From: Pseudomonas frederiksbergensis
Lineage (GTDB): Bacteria > Pseudomonadota > Gammaproteobacteria > Pseudomonadales > Pseudomonadaceae
NCBI RefSeq assembly: GCF_001952935.1
Contig: NZ_CP018319.1
Coordinates: 1,477,501-1,541,500 of the forward strand
DNA: 64,000 bases
Direction: 5' to 3'
Of the stretch, positions 28,478 through 36,642 are shown piece after piece; position 1 is the stretch's first letter, and each line of letters starts with the position of its first letter. The position numbers and the translations under genes were made by a program. Below the pieces are notes generated by a model. That model saw only the letters and a program-made list of their open reading frames with translations, was not told where the DNA came from and did no database searches.

Positions 28478-28731
28478 CCATAAAAAGCAGTGTTTCAGAT
28501 TACACAGAAGAAGAATTCATTGGGATGCTTCAACGCATCCTGGGGAACGATGAAAGCGAAGAGGAAGAGAACAAGCTTGTGCATCACTTCAACACCATAT
28601 GTGGGCATCCAGCAGGCTCTGATTTGATCTTCTACCCGGAAGACGATGCTGATGATTCGGCAGAAAGCATCACACGCAAGATCAAGGAATGGCGTGCAGC
28701 TCAGGGCTTGCCGGGATTCAAAGAAAAATGA
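28474..28731 (+). CDS. Bacteriocin immunity protein (colicin E9/pyocin Im family)
   Basis: An 85-aa acidic protein, the usual size of Im2/Im7/Im8/Im9 DNase inhibitors. The family pattern is visible: YTEEEFIGMLQRIL in helix 1, HHFNTICGHPAGSDLIFYP covering helix 3 (the DNase contact, with the conserved GHP-SDLI-YP core), and a final EWRAAQGLPGFK. The start at 28474 overlaps the bacteriocin stop in ATGA, so it is coupled to the toxin; GGGAGG lies just upstream. It should inhibit the DNase domain encoded directly before it. Confidence 0.93.
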   Translation: MTIKSSVSDYTEEEFIGMLQRILGNDESEEEENKLVHHFNTICGHPAGSDLIFYPEDDADDSAESITRKIKEWRAAQGLPGFKEK

Positions 28732-28864
28732 AGCATGGCGACGTTACCGGGACATGACACAGAAATCTGCCAACACAGCAGACCCCTTGTGGGAGCGGCG
28801 GTGCGGCGATCCGACTTGCTCGCGAAATCGGTCTAACAGCCAACATAATTGCTGAATGTAAGTC
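28731..28864. repeat. Direct repeat copy 2 flanking the bacteriocin cassette
   Basis: Starts at the last base of the immunity gene. It shares the blocks listed for 26843-26962, with a 12-18 base insertion inside its REP unit (GCGGTGCGGCGATCCGA region). Confidence 0.8.
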
Positions 28865-28892
28865 CGTCATCGCGAGCAAGCTCGCTCCCACA
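28788..28892. repeat. REP-type inverted pair after the immunity gene
   Basis: TTGTGGGAGCGG...CTTGCTCGCGAAATCGG is paired with CGTCATCGCGAGCAAGCTCGCTCCCACA, ending 10 bases before the fruA stop of the opposite strand. Confidence 0.8.
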
Positions 28893-28902
28893 GGGTTCGG
28901 TG

Positions 28903-30642
28903 TCAGGCGCTGACTGGCTCTATTGCCAGTTCAACGACTTCCGGCCGCTTGACCACCGCATACACCACCGCCGTCAGCAAACTCCCGGCCACGATCGCCA
29001 GCAAATACAGCAGCGCATGGTTGATCGCATTCGGGATCGCCAGTACGAACAACCCGCCGTGCGGCGCCATCAGTTTGCAGCCGAAATACATCGACAACGC
29101 ACCGGTCAGCGCACCACCGGCGATGCTCGCCGGGATCACCCGCAGCGGGTCTTTCGCGGCAAACGGAATCGCGCCTTCGGAGATGAAGCACAGCCCCAAC
29201 ACCAACGCCGCTTTACCGGCTTCGCGTTCGGTCTGGGCAAACTTGCGTCGCGCAATAAACGTGGCGATGCCGAGCCCAATCGGCGGCACCATGCCCGCCG
29301 CCATGGTCGCGGCCATCGGTGCATAACTTTGCGACGCCAGCAGCCCCACCGAGAACGCATACGCGGCTTTGTTGATCGGCCCGCCAAGGTCGACGCACAT
29401 CATCGATCCCAACAACACACCGAGCAGAATCGCATTGGTGGTGCCCATGCTGTCGAGGAAGTGCGTGAGGCCTTCGAGCATCCCGGCCACCGGTTTGCCG
29501 ACCACGTAGATCATCACCAGACCGGTGAACAGACTCGCCAGCAACGGGATGATCAGGATCGGTTTGAGCGCCTCAAGACTTTGCGGCAAGCGCGCATAAC
29601 GGTTGATCGCCTGCGCCGCGTAACCGGCGATGAAACCGGCAATGATCCCGCCGATAAAACCGGCGCCCAGGGTGCTTGCCAGCATGCCGCCAATCATCCC
29701 CGGCGCCAGGCCCGGACGGTCGGCGATCGAGTAGGCGATGTACCCCGCCAGCAGCGGCACCATCAACTTGAACGCCGTCTCGCCGCCGATCTGCATCAGC
29801 GCCGCCGCGAGGGTACCTTCCTCCTTGAATGCGGTGATGCCGAACACGAACGACAAGGCGATCATCAAACCGCCTGCCACCACCATCGGCAGCATGAACG
29901 ACACGCCGGTCAGCAGGTGTTTGTAGACGCCGGTTTTCTCTTTCTTGGCCGGGCCTTTGGCACCGCTTGCAGCGGTTTCCTGCGTGCCTTCGGCCAGCGC
30001 TTTATTCAGCGTCGCTTCGGCTTGTTTGAGGGCGATGCCGGTGCCGCAACGGTAAATCTTCTTGCCGGCAAAACGCTCGGTGGCGACTTCGATATCGCAG
30101 GCCAGCAGCACCACGTCCGCATCGGCAATTGCCGCGGAGCTCAACGGATTGCGCGCACCGACCGAGCCCTGGGTTTCCACTTGCAGGTCGTAGCCCAGAC
30201 GCTTGGCCGCTTGCTGCAAGGCTTCAGCGGCCATGAAGGTGTGAGCGACGCCGGTCGGGCACGCGGTAATCGCGACCAGACGCGGAACGTTTTTCACGAC
30301 GGCAGCAGGTTCGGCCACGGCTTCGGGAGCGACGTAAACCTGAGCCTCTTCAGCACCGCGACGCAGCACCGCTTCAACATCTTGCAGGGCTTGCGCCGGG
30401 GTACTCTGGAACACCCGCTTGCCGACGAATCGCGACATATCCACCGGTGTGCTGGTCACCAGCAATACCCACTCGGCCGCCTCGATCGTGGCCGCCGACA
30501 ATTGGCGTTCAGGGTGCGCGGCATCGTTGACTTCGACGCTGGTGCTCCAGCCCTGACGCTGGGCCGCCGCGTCGAGCAAGCGGGCGCACAGCACACTGGT
30601 AACCATGCCGTTCGGGCAGGCCGTAACAATGGCTAACTTCAT
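28903..30642 (-). CDS. fruA: Fructose PTS transporter subunit IIBC
   Basis: Imports and phosphorylates fructose to fructose-1-phosphate at the inner membrane (579 aa). Two N-terminal IIB-like domains are present. The first has ITACP-like VTACPNGMVTS (C9). The second has ITACPTGVAHT (C128), the phosphorylated cysteine. The rest (about residue 235 on) is the multi-spanning IIC domain, with ISEGAIPFAAKDP and GGLFVLAIPNAINH as sugar-binding features. It is the last gene of fruB-fruK-fruA; fruK ends 11 bases upstream. The 3' end lies next to the REP region. Confidence 0.97.
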   Translation of the reverse strand: MKLAIVTACPNGMVTSVLCARLLDAAAQRQGWSTSVEVNDAAHPERQLSAATIEAAEWVLLVTSTPVDMSRFVGKRVFQSTPAQALQDVEAVLRRGAEEAQVYVAPEAVAEPAAVVKNVPRLVAITACPTGVAHTFMAAEALQQAAKRLGYDLQVETQGSVGARNPLSSAAIADADVVLLACDIEVATERFAGKKIYRCGTGIALKQAEATLNKALAEGTQETAASGAKGPAKKEKTGVYKHLLTGVSFMLPMVVAGGLMIALSFVFGITAFKEEGTLAAALMQIGGETAFKLMVPLLAGYIAYSIADRPGLAPGMIGGMLASTLGAGFIGGIIAGFIAGYAAQAINRYARLPQSLEALKPILIIPLLASLFTGLVMIYVVGKPVAGMLEGLTHFLDSMGTTNAILLGVLLGSMMCVDLGGPINKAAYAFSVGLLASQSYAPMAATMAAGMVPPIGLGIATFIARRKFAQTEREAGKAALVLGLCFISEGAIPFAAKDPLRVIPASIAGGALTGALSMYFGCKLMAPHGGLFVLAIPNAINHALLYLLAIVAGSLLTAVVYAVVKRPEVVELAIEPVSA

Positions 30643-30653
30643 GACAAACCCTC

Positions 30654-31595
30654 TTATTGTTCTGTCAGGGGGCGCACGCGCACACCCTGTTCGAGCCGCG
30701 CCAACTGCGTGGCGTCGCCAATACCGAAACCGATCTGGGTGACCGCCATCGCGGCAATCGCCGTGGCGGTGCGCAACGTCTGCTCAGGCGTATCGGCGCT
30801 GAGCAAACCGTGGAGCATGCCGGCCAGTAACGAATCGCCCGCGCCCACGGTGCTGACGACACTGACCTTGGGCGGCGTGGCATGCATGGCCGAGCCGATA
30901 CTGAACCAGTTCACGCCATCGGCACCGTCGGAGATCACCACGTGCTCGATGCCTTGAGCATGCAAGCGGCTCGCGGCTTCAGCCTGTGCCGCGACCGAAA
31001 CCATCTCGCAGCCCATCACGTCGGCCAGCTCTTCGGTGTTCGGTTTTATCAACCACGGAGCGGCATTGAGCGCGGCCCGCAAGGCTTCGCCACTGCTGTC
31101 CAGCGCCACGTTCAGACCGAGATTTTTCAAACGCACAATCAACGCCTGCAACCACTGCGCACTGATGCCTTGGGGCAAGCTGCCGGCAACGACGACCGCG
31201 TCATGATCGGGTGCAATCTGATCAAGTCGATCAAGCAATGCCTGCTGCGCGGCTTCACTCACCAAGGGGCCGGGACCGTTGATGTCGGTGATGCGCCCAT
31301 CGCTTTCCGCCAGTTTGATATTGCTGCGCGTCTCACCCGGAACACGGATGAACGCGTCGACAAAGCCGCGTTTGGCGAACAGGGTTTCGAACGCTTGAAG
31401 GTTGTCCTCCCCGAGGAAACCGCTGACCGTGAGCTGATGCCCGAGGTCCGCCAGCACCTGTGCCACGTTCACGCCTTTACCGGCGGCATGCGTGTGCATC
31501 TCGTCGCTACGGTTGACTTGGCCGGGGGTAAGCAGCGGCAACTGGACCGTGAGGTCCAGCGCCGGGTTGAGGGTCAAGGTCAGGATCTTGGCCAT
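30654..31595 (-). CDS. fruK: 1-phosphofructokinase
   Basis: Phosphorylates fructose-1-phosphate to fructose-1,6-bisphosphate (313 aa, PfkB/ribokinase family). The N-terminus MAKILTLTLNPALDLTV and AAGKGVNVAQVLADLG are family marks. The C-terminal PfkB signature STVGAGDSLLAGMLHGL contains the catalytic aspartate. The ATG directly abuts the fruB stop codon with no gap, so translation is coupled. It works between FruA import and central glycolysis; in Pseudomonas fructose is one of the few PTS sugars. Confidence 0.97.
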   Translation of the reverse strand: MAKILTLTLNPALDLTVQLPLLTPGQVNRSDEMHTHAAGKGVNVAQVLADLGHQLTVSGFLGEDNLQAFETLFAKRGFVDAFIRVPGETRSNIKLAESDGRITDINGPGPLVSEAAQQALLDRLDQIAPDHDAVVVAGSLPQGISAQWLQALIVRLKNLGLNVALDSSGEALRAALNAAPWLIKPNTEELADVMGCEMVSVAAQAEAASRLHAQGIEHVVISDGADGVNWFSIGSAMHATPPKVSVVSTVGAGDSLLAGMLHGLLSADTPEQTLRTATAIAAMAVTQIGFGIGDATQLARLEQGVRVRPLTEQ

Positions 31596-34457
31596 TTACA
31601 GGGCCTCCACTAGTGCGCGCACTTCATTGGCGCTGCCCACGGCCAGGGCCTGTTGGGCAAGAATTTGAGTCTGGGCCAGGCTGAGCTCGCGAACCCGCGC
31701 CTTGACCTCGGCGATGCTGCGACCCGACACGCTGAGTTCGTCCACGCCTAGGCCGACCAGCACTGGCACCGCCAGCGGATCGGCCGCCAACTCGCCGCAC
31801 ACGCCGACCCACTTGCCGTGGGCATGGGCCGCGCGCACGGTGATGTCGATCAGTTGCAGCACCGCCGGGTGCAAGCCGTCAGCCTGGGCCGACAAGGTCG
31901 GATGACCACGGTCGATGGCCAGGGTGTATTGGGTCAGGTCATTGGTGCCGACGCTGAAGAAGTCGACCTCTTTGGCCAGCACCGGCGCCAGCAATGCAGC
32001 CGACGGCACTTCAATCATGATCCCCAGTTGCAGGTCGGCAACCGGAATTTCCAGACGCAGACGTTCGGTCATGTCCCGGGCCTGACGCCATTCGTCGACG
32101 CTGCCGACCATGGGGAACATGATCCGCAGTGGACGGTTGTCCGCCGCACGCAGCAACGCGCGCAATTGCGCTTCCATGATCTGCGGACGTTGCAGGGTCA
32201 GGCGAATACCGCGCACGCCGAGGAACGGGTTTTCTTCTTTGGCGATCGGCCAATACGGCAGCGGTTTGTCACCGCCAACGTCGAGGGTGCGCACCACCAG
32301 CGGCCGACCGGCCAGGCCATCGAGGACGCGACGGTATTCGACTTCCTGGGTGGCCTCGTCCGGCGCTTGCGAGTGGGCCATGAAAATCAATTCGGTGCGC
32401 AGCAGGCCAATGCCTTCGGCACCCTGCTCCACCGCGCTGGTCACGCCCGCGCTTTCGCCAATGTTGGCGAACACTTCGACCGCATGACCGTCAGTGGTCA
32501 GTGCCGGTTGATGACGTTGTTCGGCGGCCGCTTTCAAACGTTGCTCGCGGGTGTCGCGCTCTTCGGTGGCGCGCTGCAAGGTCGCCGCGTCGGCGTCCAC
32601 GTGCAGGCGACCGCGTTGACCATCAATCAGTAACGGCGTGCCCGGCGCCAGCAGCAACACGGCCGGGCCGGCGCCGACCAGCGCCGGAATACCGAGGGCT
32701 CGGGCGACAATCGCACTGTGCGCGGTAGCACCGCCACGGGCGGTGAGGATGCCGGCGACACGGGCCGGATCAAGGCGGGCGACATCGGACGGGCCGACTT
32801 CATCCATCACCAGAATGTACGGTTGCTCAGGTTCGCTCGGGGTTTCGACGCCACTGAGTTGCGCGAGCACTCGACGGCCGATATCACGCAAGTCGGCGGC
32901 GCGTTCGGCGAGCAAGGCGTCCTGCAGCGATTCCTGTTGTTTGGCCGCTGCTTCAATCACCGCCATCCACGCCGCTTCAGCGCTTTCGCCCTGCTTGAGA
33001 CGGGTGTCGACTTCATCGGTCAATTCCGGGTCGTCGAGCATTTCCTGGTGAGTGATGAAAATCTCGCGAATGGCCTTGGATTTGCTGCGTTCGATCAGGC
33101 CTTCGATGTCGCGACGTACGTCCGCCAACGCCTGCTGGAGACGCTCGCGCTCAATCGCAGCAGACTCGCCGCGCAGCGGGTAATCAATGGTTTGCAGCAC
33201 TTGAATGTGCGCCGGGCCGATGGCGATGCCCGGTGCGGCGGCGATGGCCTGGATCAGGCTGCCGGAGGCTGGCGCGAGGATTACCTCGGCTATATCGGCG
33301 ATCACTTCGCGCTGCTGGCTGACGGCTGGCAACGGCTCGACTTCTTCACCGAGGCCTTCTTCGATGGCGGCCAGCAAGGCTGGCAAGGCATCGGCGGCGA
33401 TGCTCGGCTCGGCAACAAATTCCAGCACCTGACCGCGACGGGCGCCGAGGCTGAGCAGTTTGCTCAAGCTCTTCACCGACACCGCGCTATCCTGGCCATC
33501 GACGATGCGTACGCGGATTTCACCTTCAAAGCTTTTCGCCAGTTGCGCGAGGATCTTCGCCGGACGCGCGTGCAAGCCGTGGGCGTTGGCCAGGGCGATG
33601 CGAGCGCTCGGCCAATCGGCTGGCAGTTCACCGCCCAGGACTTCAAGGACTTTACGGCTGCTGGTGGCGCGGCCCAGTTCGTGGCCGCGACCTTCGATCA
33701 GCAACGCACACAGGCGTTCGAGCAAGGCTTGGTGGGCTTCACCGAGGCTGGCCAGGCAGAACAGACCGCTGAGCGGCTGACCAAGGTAACGCATCGGTTT
33801 GTCCGGCGTGACGAAGGCCAGGCCCGGACGCTTGACCGTTTGCTCGCTGTGCAACCACCACAAGCCATCGCCCAGCGGCAACGCATCGACCTGCTGCAAC
33901 ACGGCGGAGAAACCGTTGCTTACACAATCGGCCTGACGCAGCAAACGTGCACCGCGCCAGACCAGCTCTTCGAAGTCGTCGGCGGACACACCGAGGCCGA
34001 TCATCTGGGCATCCAGCGCCAGTTCTTGCGGCGCGCCTTGCAGCAGTTTCAACAAGGCTTCGGCGGAACTGGCGCGGCGTAGCGCCTGGCCCAGGTCGGT
34101 TTCGCCGAGGGCGCGGGTCAGCAGTTGCAGCAAGCGCAGGTGTTCATCGGATTTGGCCGCAATACCGATCGCCAGGTAGACGATCTGACCGTCGCCCCAG
34201 TCCACGCCTTCAGGGAACTGCATCAGCCGCACGCCGGTGGAAAACACCAGATCGCGGGTTTCCGGCGTACCGTGAGGGATGGCAATACCTTGACCGAGAA
34301 AGGTCGAGCCCTGGGCCTCGCGCGCCTGCAACCCGGCGAGGTAACCCTCGGCCACCAGACCATCGGTGACCAGATGCTGCGCCAGCAGGTGCAACGCTGC
34401 GGACTTATCCACAGCCGATTGGCCCATGGATATCTGCTCTATAGTGAGCTCGAGCAT
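31596..34457 (-). CDS. fruB: Fructose PTS multiphosphoryl transfer protein (EIIA-HPr-EI)
   Basis: A 953-aa cytoplasmic fusion that passes phosphate from PEP to FruA. Residues 1-145 are EIIA, with phospho-His H62 in GIAIPHGT. Residues about 285-370 are HPr, with H296 in GLHARPA and the regulatory-type serine region VSVKSLSKLL. The rest is enzyme I, with the phospho-His H580 in GGATAHSAIVAR and the PEP-binding C-terminal barrel (GTNDLTQYTLAIDRG). AAAAGGAG precedes the ATG. It is the first gene of the operon; a FruR operator lies about 135 bases upstream. Confidence 0.97.
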   Translation of the reverse strand: MLELTIEQISMGQSAVDKSAALHLLAQHLVTDGLVAEGYLAGLQAREAQGSTFLGQGIAIPHGTPETRDLVFSTGVRLMQFPEGVDWGDGQIVYLAIGIAAKSDEHLRLLQLLTRALGETDLGQALRRASSAEALLKLLQGAPQELALDAQMIGLGVSADDFEELVWRGARLLRQADCVSNGFSAVLQQVDALPLGDGLWWLHSEQTVKRPGLAFVTPDKPMRYLGQPLSGLFCLASLGEAHQALLERLCALLIEGRGHELGRATSSRKVLEVLGGELPADWPSARIALANAHGLHARPAKILAQLAKSFEGEIRVRIVDGQDSAVSVKSLSKLLSLGARRGQVLEFVAEPSIAADALPALLAAIEEGLGEEVEPLPAVSQQREVIADIAEVILAPASGSLIQAIAAAPGIAIGPAHIQVLQTIDYPLRGESAAIERERLQQALADVRRDIEGLIERSKSKAIREIFITHQEMLDDPELTDEVDTRLKQGESAEAAWMAVIEAAAKQQESLQDALLAERAADLRDIGRRVLAQLSGVETPSEPEQPYILVMDEVGPSDVARLDPARVAGILTARGGATAHSAIVARALGIPALVGAGPAVLLLAPGTPLLIDGQRGRLHVDADAATLQRATEERDTREQRLKAAAEQRHQPALTTDGHAVEVFANIGESAGVTSAVEQGAEGIGLLRTELIFMAHSQAPDEATQEVEYRRVLDGLAGRPLVVRTLDVGGDKPLPYWPIAKEENPFLGVRGIRLTLQRPQIMEAQLRALLRAADNRPLRIMFPMVGSVDEWRQARDMTERLRLEIPVADLQLGIMIEVPSAALLAPVLAKEVDFFSVGTNDLTQYTLAIDRGHPTLSAQADGLHPAVLQLIDITVRAAHAHGKWVGVCGELAADPLAVPVLVGLGVDELSVSGRSIAEVKARVRELSLAQTQILAQQALAVGSANEVRALVEAL

Positions 34458-34589
34458 GCTTTCTCCTTTTTGGCGTCTTGTGACGCCAGGTATTGTTTTG
34501 AATGATTCAGCTTAGGCTCTTGGTCATCACTTTTGGCGGTTTCGCGGCAGAACCGGCAAAGAAGCCCATAACGTAGAAAATACGCTTGC

Positions 34590-34601
34590 TGAAACGTTTA
34601 A
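34590..34601. promoter_or_regulatory. FruR (Cra) operator
   Basis: TGAAACGTTTAA, the reverse complement of TTAAACGTTTCA, the operator reported for P. putida FruR. It lies in the 288-base gap between divergent fruB and fruR, so one site could repress both. Fructose-1-phosphate releases the repressor in P. putida. Confidence 0.85.
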
Positions 34602-34745
34602 TCTAGAATGATTGGCACGTTACTCGATTATGTCTCATCCTTGAAGTCCAATTGTCGGATGCGTCGCGACGATGGTCGTCTGCCTTAATCGGGTAGGATT
34701 GGCGAAAATGTCGAGGCAAGCTCGAAAAAACAAGGAAAAACCGGG

Positions 34746-35741
34746 TTGAAACTCAGTGATATCGCCCAGTTGGCCGGTGTGTCCGTAACCACCGCCAGCT
34801 ACGTCATCAATGGCAAGGCAGAACAACAACGTATCAGCAGTGCCACCGTCGAACGCGTACGCGCGGTCGTTGAAGAACATGGCTTTACGCCCAATCCGCA
34901 GGCCGCCGGGTTGCGCAGTCGGCACACCCGCACCTTGGGTTTCATTCTGCCGGACCTGGAAAACCCCAGTTACGCGCGCATCGCCAAACTGCTGGAACAA
35001 GGCGCCCGGGCTCGCGGCTATCAGCTGCTGATCGCCAGTTCCGACGATGCGCCGGACAGCGAACGACAATTGCTCAAACTGTTCCGGGCCCGGCGCTGCG
35101 ATGCATTGATCGTTGCCAGTTGCCTGCCGGCCGGCGATGACAGCTACCGCCAGTTGCAGGCCAAGGGCATTCCGATCATCGCGATCGACCGGGTCATGGA
35201 ACCTGAGCATTTCTGCTCGGTGATCAGTGATGACCGCGAGGCCAGCCTGCAACTGACCCGCAGTCTACTGGCCCCGTTGCCCAAGCAGATCGCACTGATT
35301 GGCGCACGCCCCGAACTGAGCATCAGCCAGGAGCGGGCGGCCGGTTTCAAAGGAGCGTTGAACGGGTTCAAAGGCGAGGTGCTGATCGAGCACGGCGAGT
35401 CGTTCAGCCGTGAGTGCGGCAAACAGTTGATGGAAGAACTGCTACAGCGTCTGGGCCATTTGCCGGATGCGCTGGTGACCACGTCCTACGTGCTGCTTCA
35501 GGGCGTATTCGATGCCTTGCACGACTTCCCGCTCAAAACCCGCCCGTTGCGCCTCGGCACCTTCGGCGACACGCAGTTGCTGGATTTCCTGCCGCTGCCG
35601 GTCAACGCCATGGCCCAGCAACATCAGCTCATCGCCGACAAGGCGCTGGAACTGGCCCTGGCCGCCATCGAGCAATCGGATTACCAACCCGGCGTGCAGG
35701 CCATCGCGCGGACCTTCAAGCAGCGTATTCGCCAGGACTGA
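34746..35741 (+). CDS. fruR: LacI-family fructose repressor FruR (Cra)
   Basis: Transcription factor of 331 aa. The N-terminal helix-turn-helix is MKLSDIAQLAGVSVTTASYV, followed by the hinge helix, and then the periplasmic-binding-protein-like effector domain (LGFILPDLENPSYARIAKLL, then LIASSDD). The start is TTG at 34746, which gives the exact LacI-family N-terminus; upstream purines (AAGGAAAAA) lie 5-12 bases away. It is divergent from fruBKA and probably controls it through the 34590-34601 site. The TatD-family gene follows after 3 bases, so the two are co-transcribed. Confidence 0.95.
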   Translation: MKLSDIAQLAGVSVTTASYVINGKAEQQRISSATVERVRAVVEEHGFTPNPQAAGLRSRHTRTLGFILPDLENPSYARIAKLLEQGARARGYQLLIASSDDAPDSERQLLKLFRARRCDALIVASCLPAGDDSYRQLQAKGIPIIAIDRVMEPEHFCSVISDDREASLQLTRSLLAPLPKQIALIGARPELSISQERAAGFKGALNGFKGEVLIEHGESFSRECGKQLMEELLQRLGHLPDALVTTSYVLLQGVFDALHDFPLKTRPLRLGTFGDTQLLDFLPLPVNAMAQQHQLIADKALELALAAIEQSDYQPGVQAIARTFKQRIRQD

Positions 35742-35744
35742 ACC

Positions 35745-36524
35745 GTGGAGCTGATCGACAGCCACACTCATCTGGACTTTCCGGACTTCGACGAGGATCG
35801 CGCGGCGGTGTTGGCCGAGAGCCGCGCCCTCGGAGTGCGGCGGATGGTGGTGCTGGGGGTTTATCAGGGCAATTGGCAGCGGGTCTGGGACCTGGTGCAA
35901 AGCGATCCCGACCTGTATGCGGCGTTCGGTTTGCATCCGGTGTATCTGGATGATCATCGCCCTGAAGACTTACACGAACTGGGTGGTTGGCTGACCCGGT
36001 TGGCGGGTCATCGGCAGTTGTGCGCGGTGGGCGAGATCGGTCTGGATTACTTTATCGAAACCCTGGACCGTGAACGCCAACAGGTACTGTTCGATGCGCA
36101 GCTGCAACTGGCGGCGGACTTCAATCTTCCCGCGCTGATTCATGTGCGACGCAGCCACGCGGCGGTGATTGCCACGCTCAAGCGGTTTCGCTTGAAACGC
36201 GCGGGGATCATTCATGCCTTCGCCGGCAGCAAGGAAGAGGCCCGCGAGTACATCAAGCTTGGTTTCAAACTGGGTCTGGGTGGTGCCGCGACTTGGCCTC
36301 AGGCCTTGCGCATGCATCGTGTGCTGGCCGAACTGCCGCTTGAATCAGTGGTCCTGGAAACCGACTCGCCGGACATGGCGCCCGCCATGTTCCCCGGTCA
36401 ACGGAATAGTCCGGCTCATCTGCCGGCGATCTGTACGGCACTGGCCGGGATCATGGCGATCACGCCTGAACAACTGGCTGTCGCCAGCACTGCAAATGCC
36501 TGTGAACTGTTCAACTGGCGTTAG
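35745..36524 (+). CDS. TatD-family metal-dependent hydrolase/DNase
   Basis: A TIM-barrel metallohydrolase of 259 aa. Metal ligands are seen in DSHTHLDFPDFDED (HxH), AVGEIGLDYF (Glu), ALIHVRRSHAAV (His), GIIHAFAGSKEEA (His) and VVLETDSPDMAP (Asp). The last two fit TatD/YcfH/YjjV proteins. The start is GTG at 35745, four bases after the fruR stop, which implies coupling to fruR. E. coli TatD relatives are Mg-dependent DNases in DNA repair or quality control; the physiological substrate here is not known. Confidence 0.93.
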   Translation: MELIDSHTHLDFPDFDEDRAAVLAESRALGVRRMVVLGVYQGNWQRVWDLVQSDPDLYAAFGLHPVYLDDHRPEDLHELGGWLTRLAGHRQLCAVGEIGLDYFIETLDRERQQVLFDAQLQLAADFNLPALIHVRRSHAAVIATLKRFRLKRAGIIHAFAGSKEEAREYIKLGFKLGLGGAATWPQALRMHRVLAELPLESVVLETDSPDMAPAMFPGQRNSPAHLPAICTALAGIMAITPEQLAVASTANACELFNWR

Positions 36525-36529
36525 TCACC

Positions 36530-36638
36530 GATCGTTCCCACGCTCTGCGTGGTAACGCCTCCTGTGACGCTCTGCGTCACGACTTTTGGGACGCGGAGCG
36601 TCCCGGGCTGCATTCCCACGCAGAGCGTGGGAACGATC
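36530..36638. repeat. 109-bp palindromic intergenic element, copy 2
   Basis: Near-identical in its outer 20 bases and inner GGGACGCGGAGCGTC arm to 25150-25260. It lies 6 bases after the TatD gene and reaches to 5 bases before the stop of the chemoreceptor gene on the other strand, so it may terminate both. Confidence 0.9.
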
Positions 36639-36642
36639 CTGC

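Noticed and set aside
26900..28900. Possible CRISPR-like spacing of the TGTGGGAGC repeats
   Set aside because: Repeats are irregularly spaced, in both orientations and single or paired, as expected for REP elements; no array of equal spacers or cas genes.
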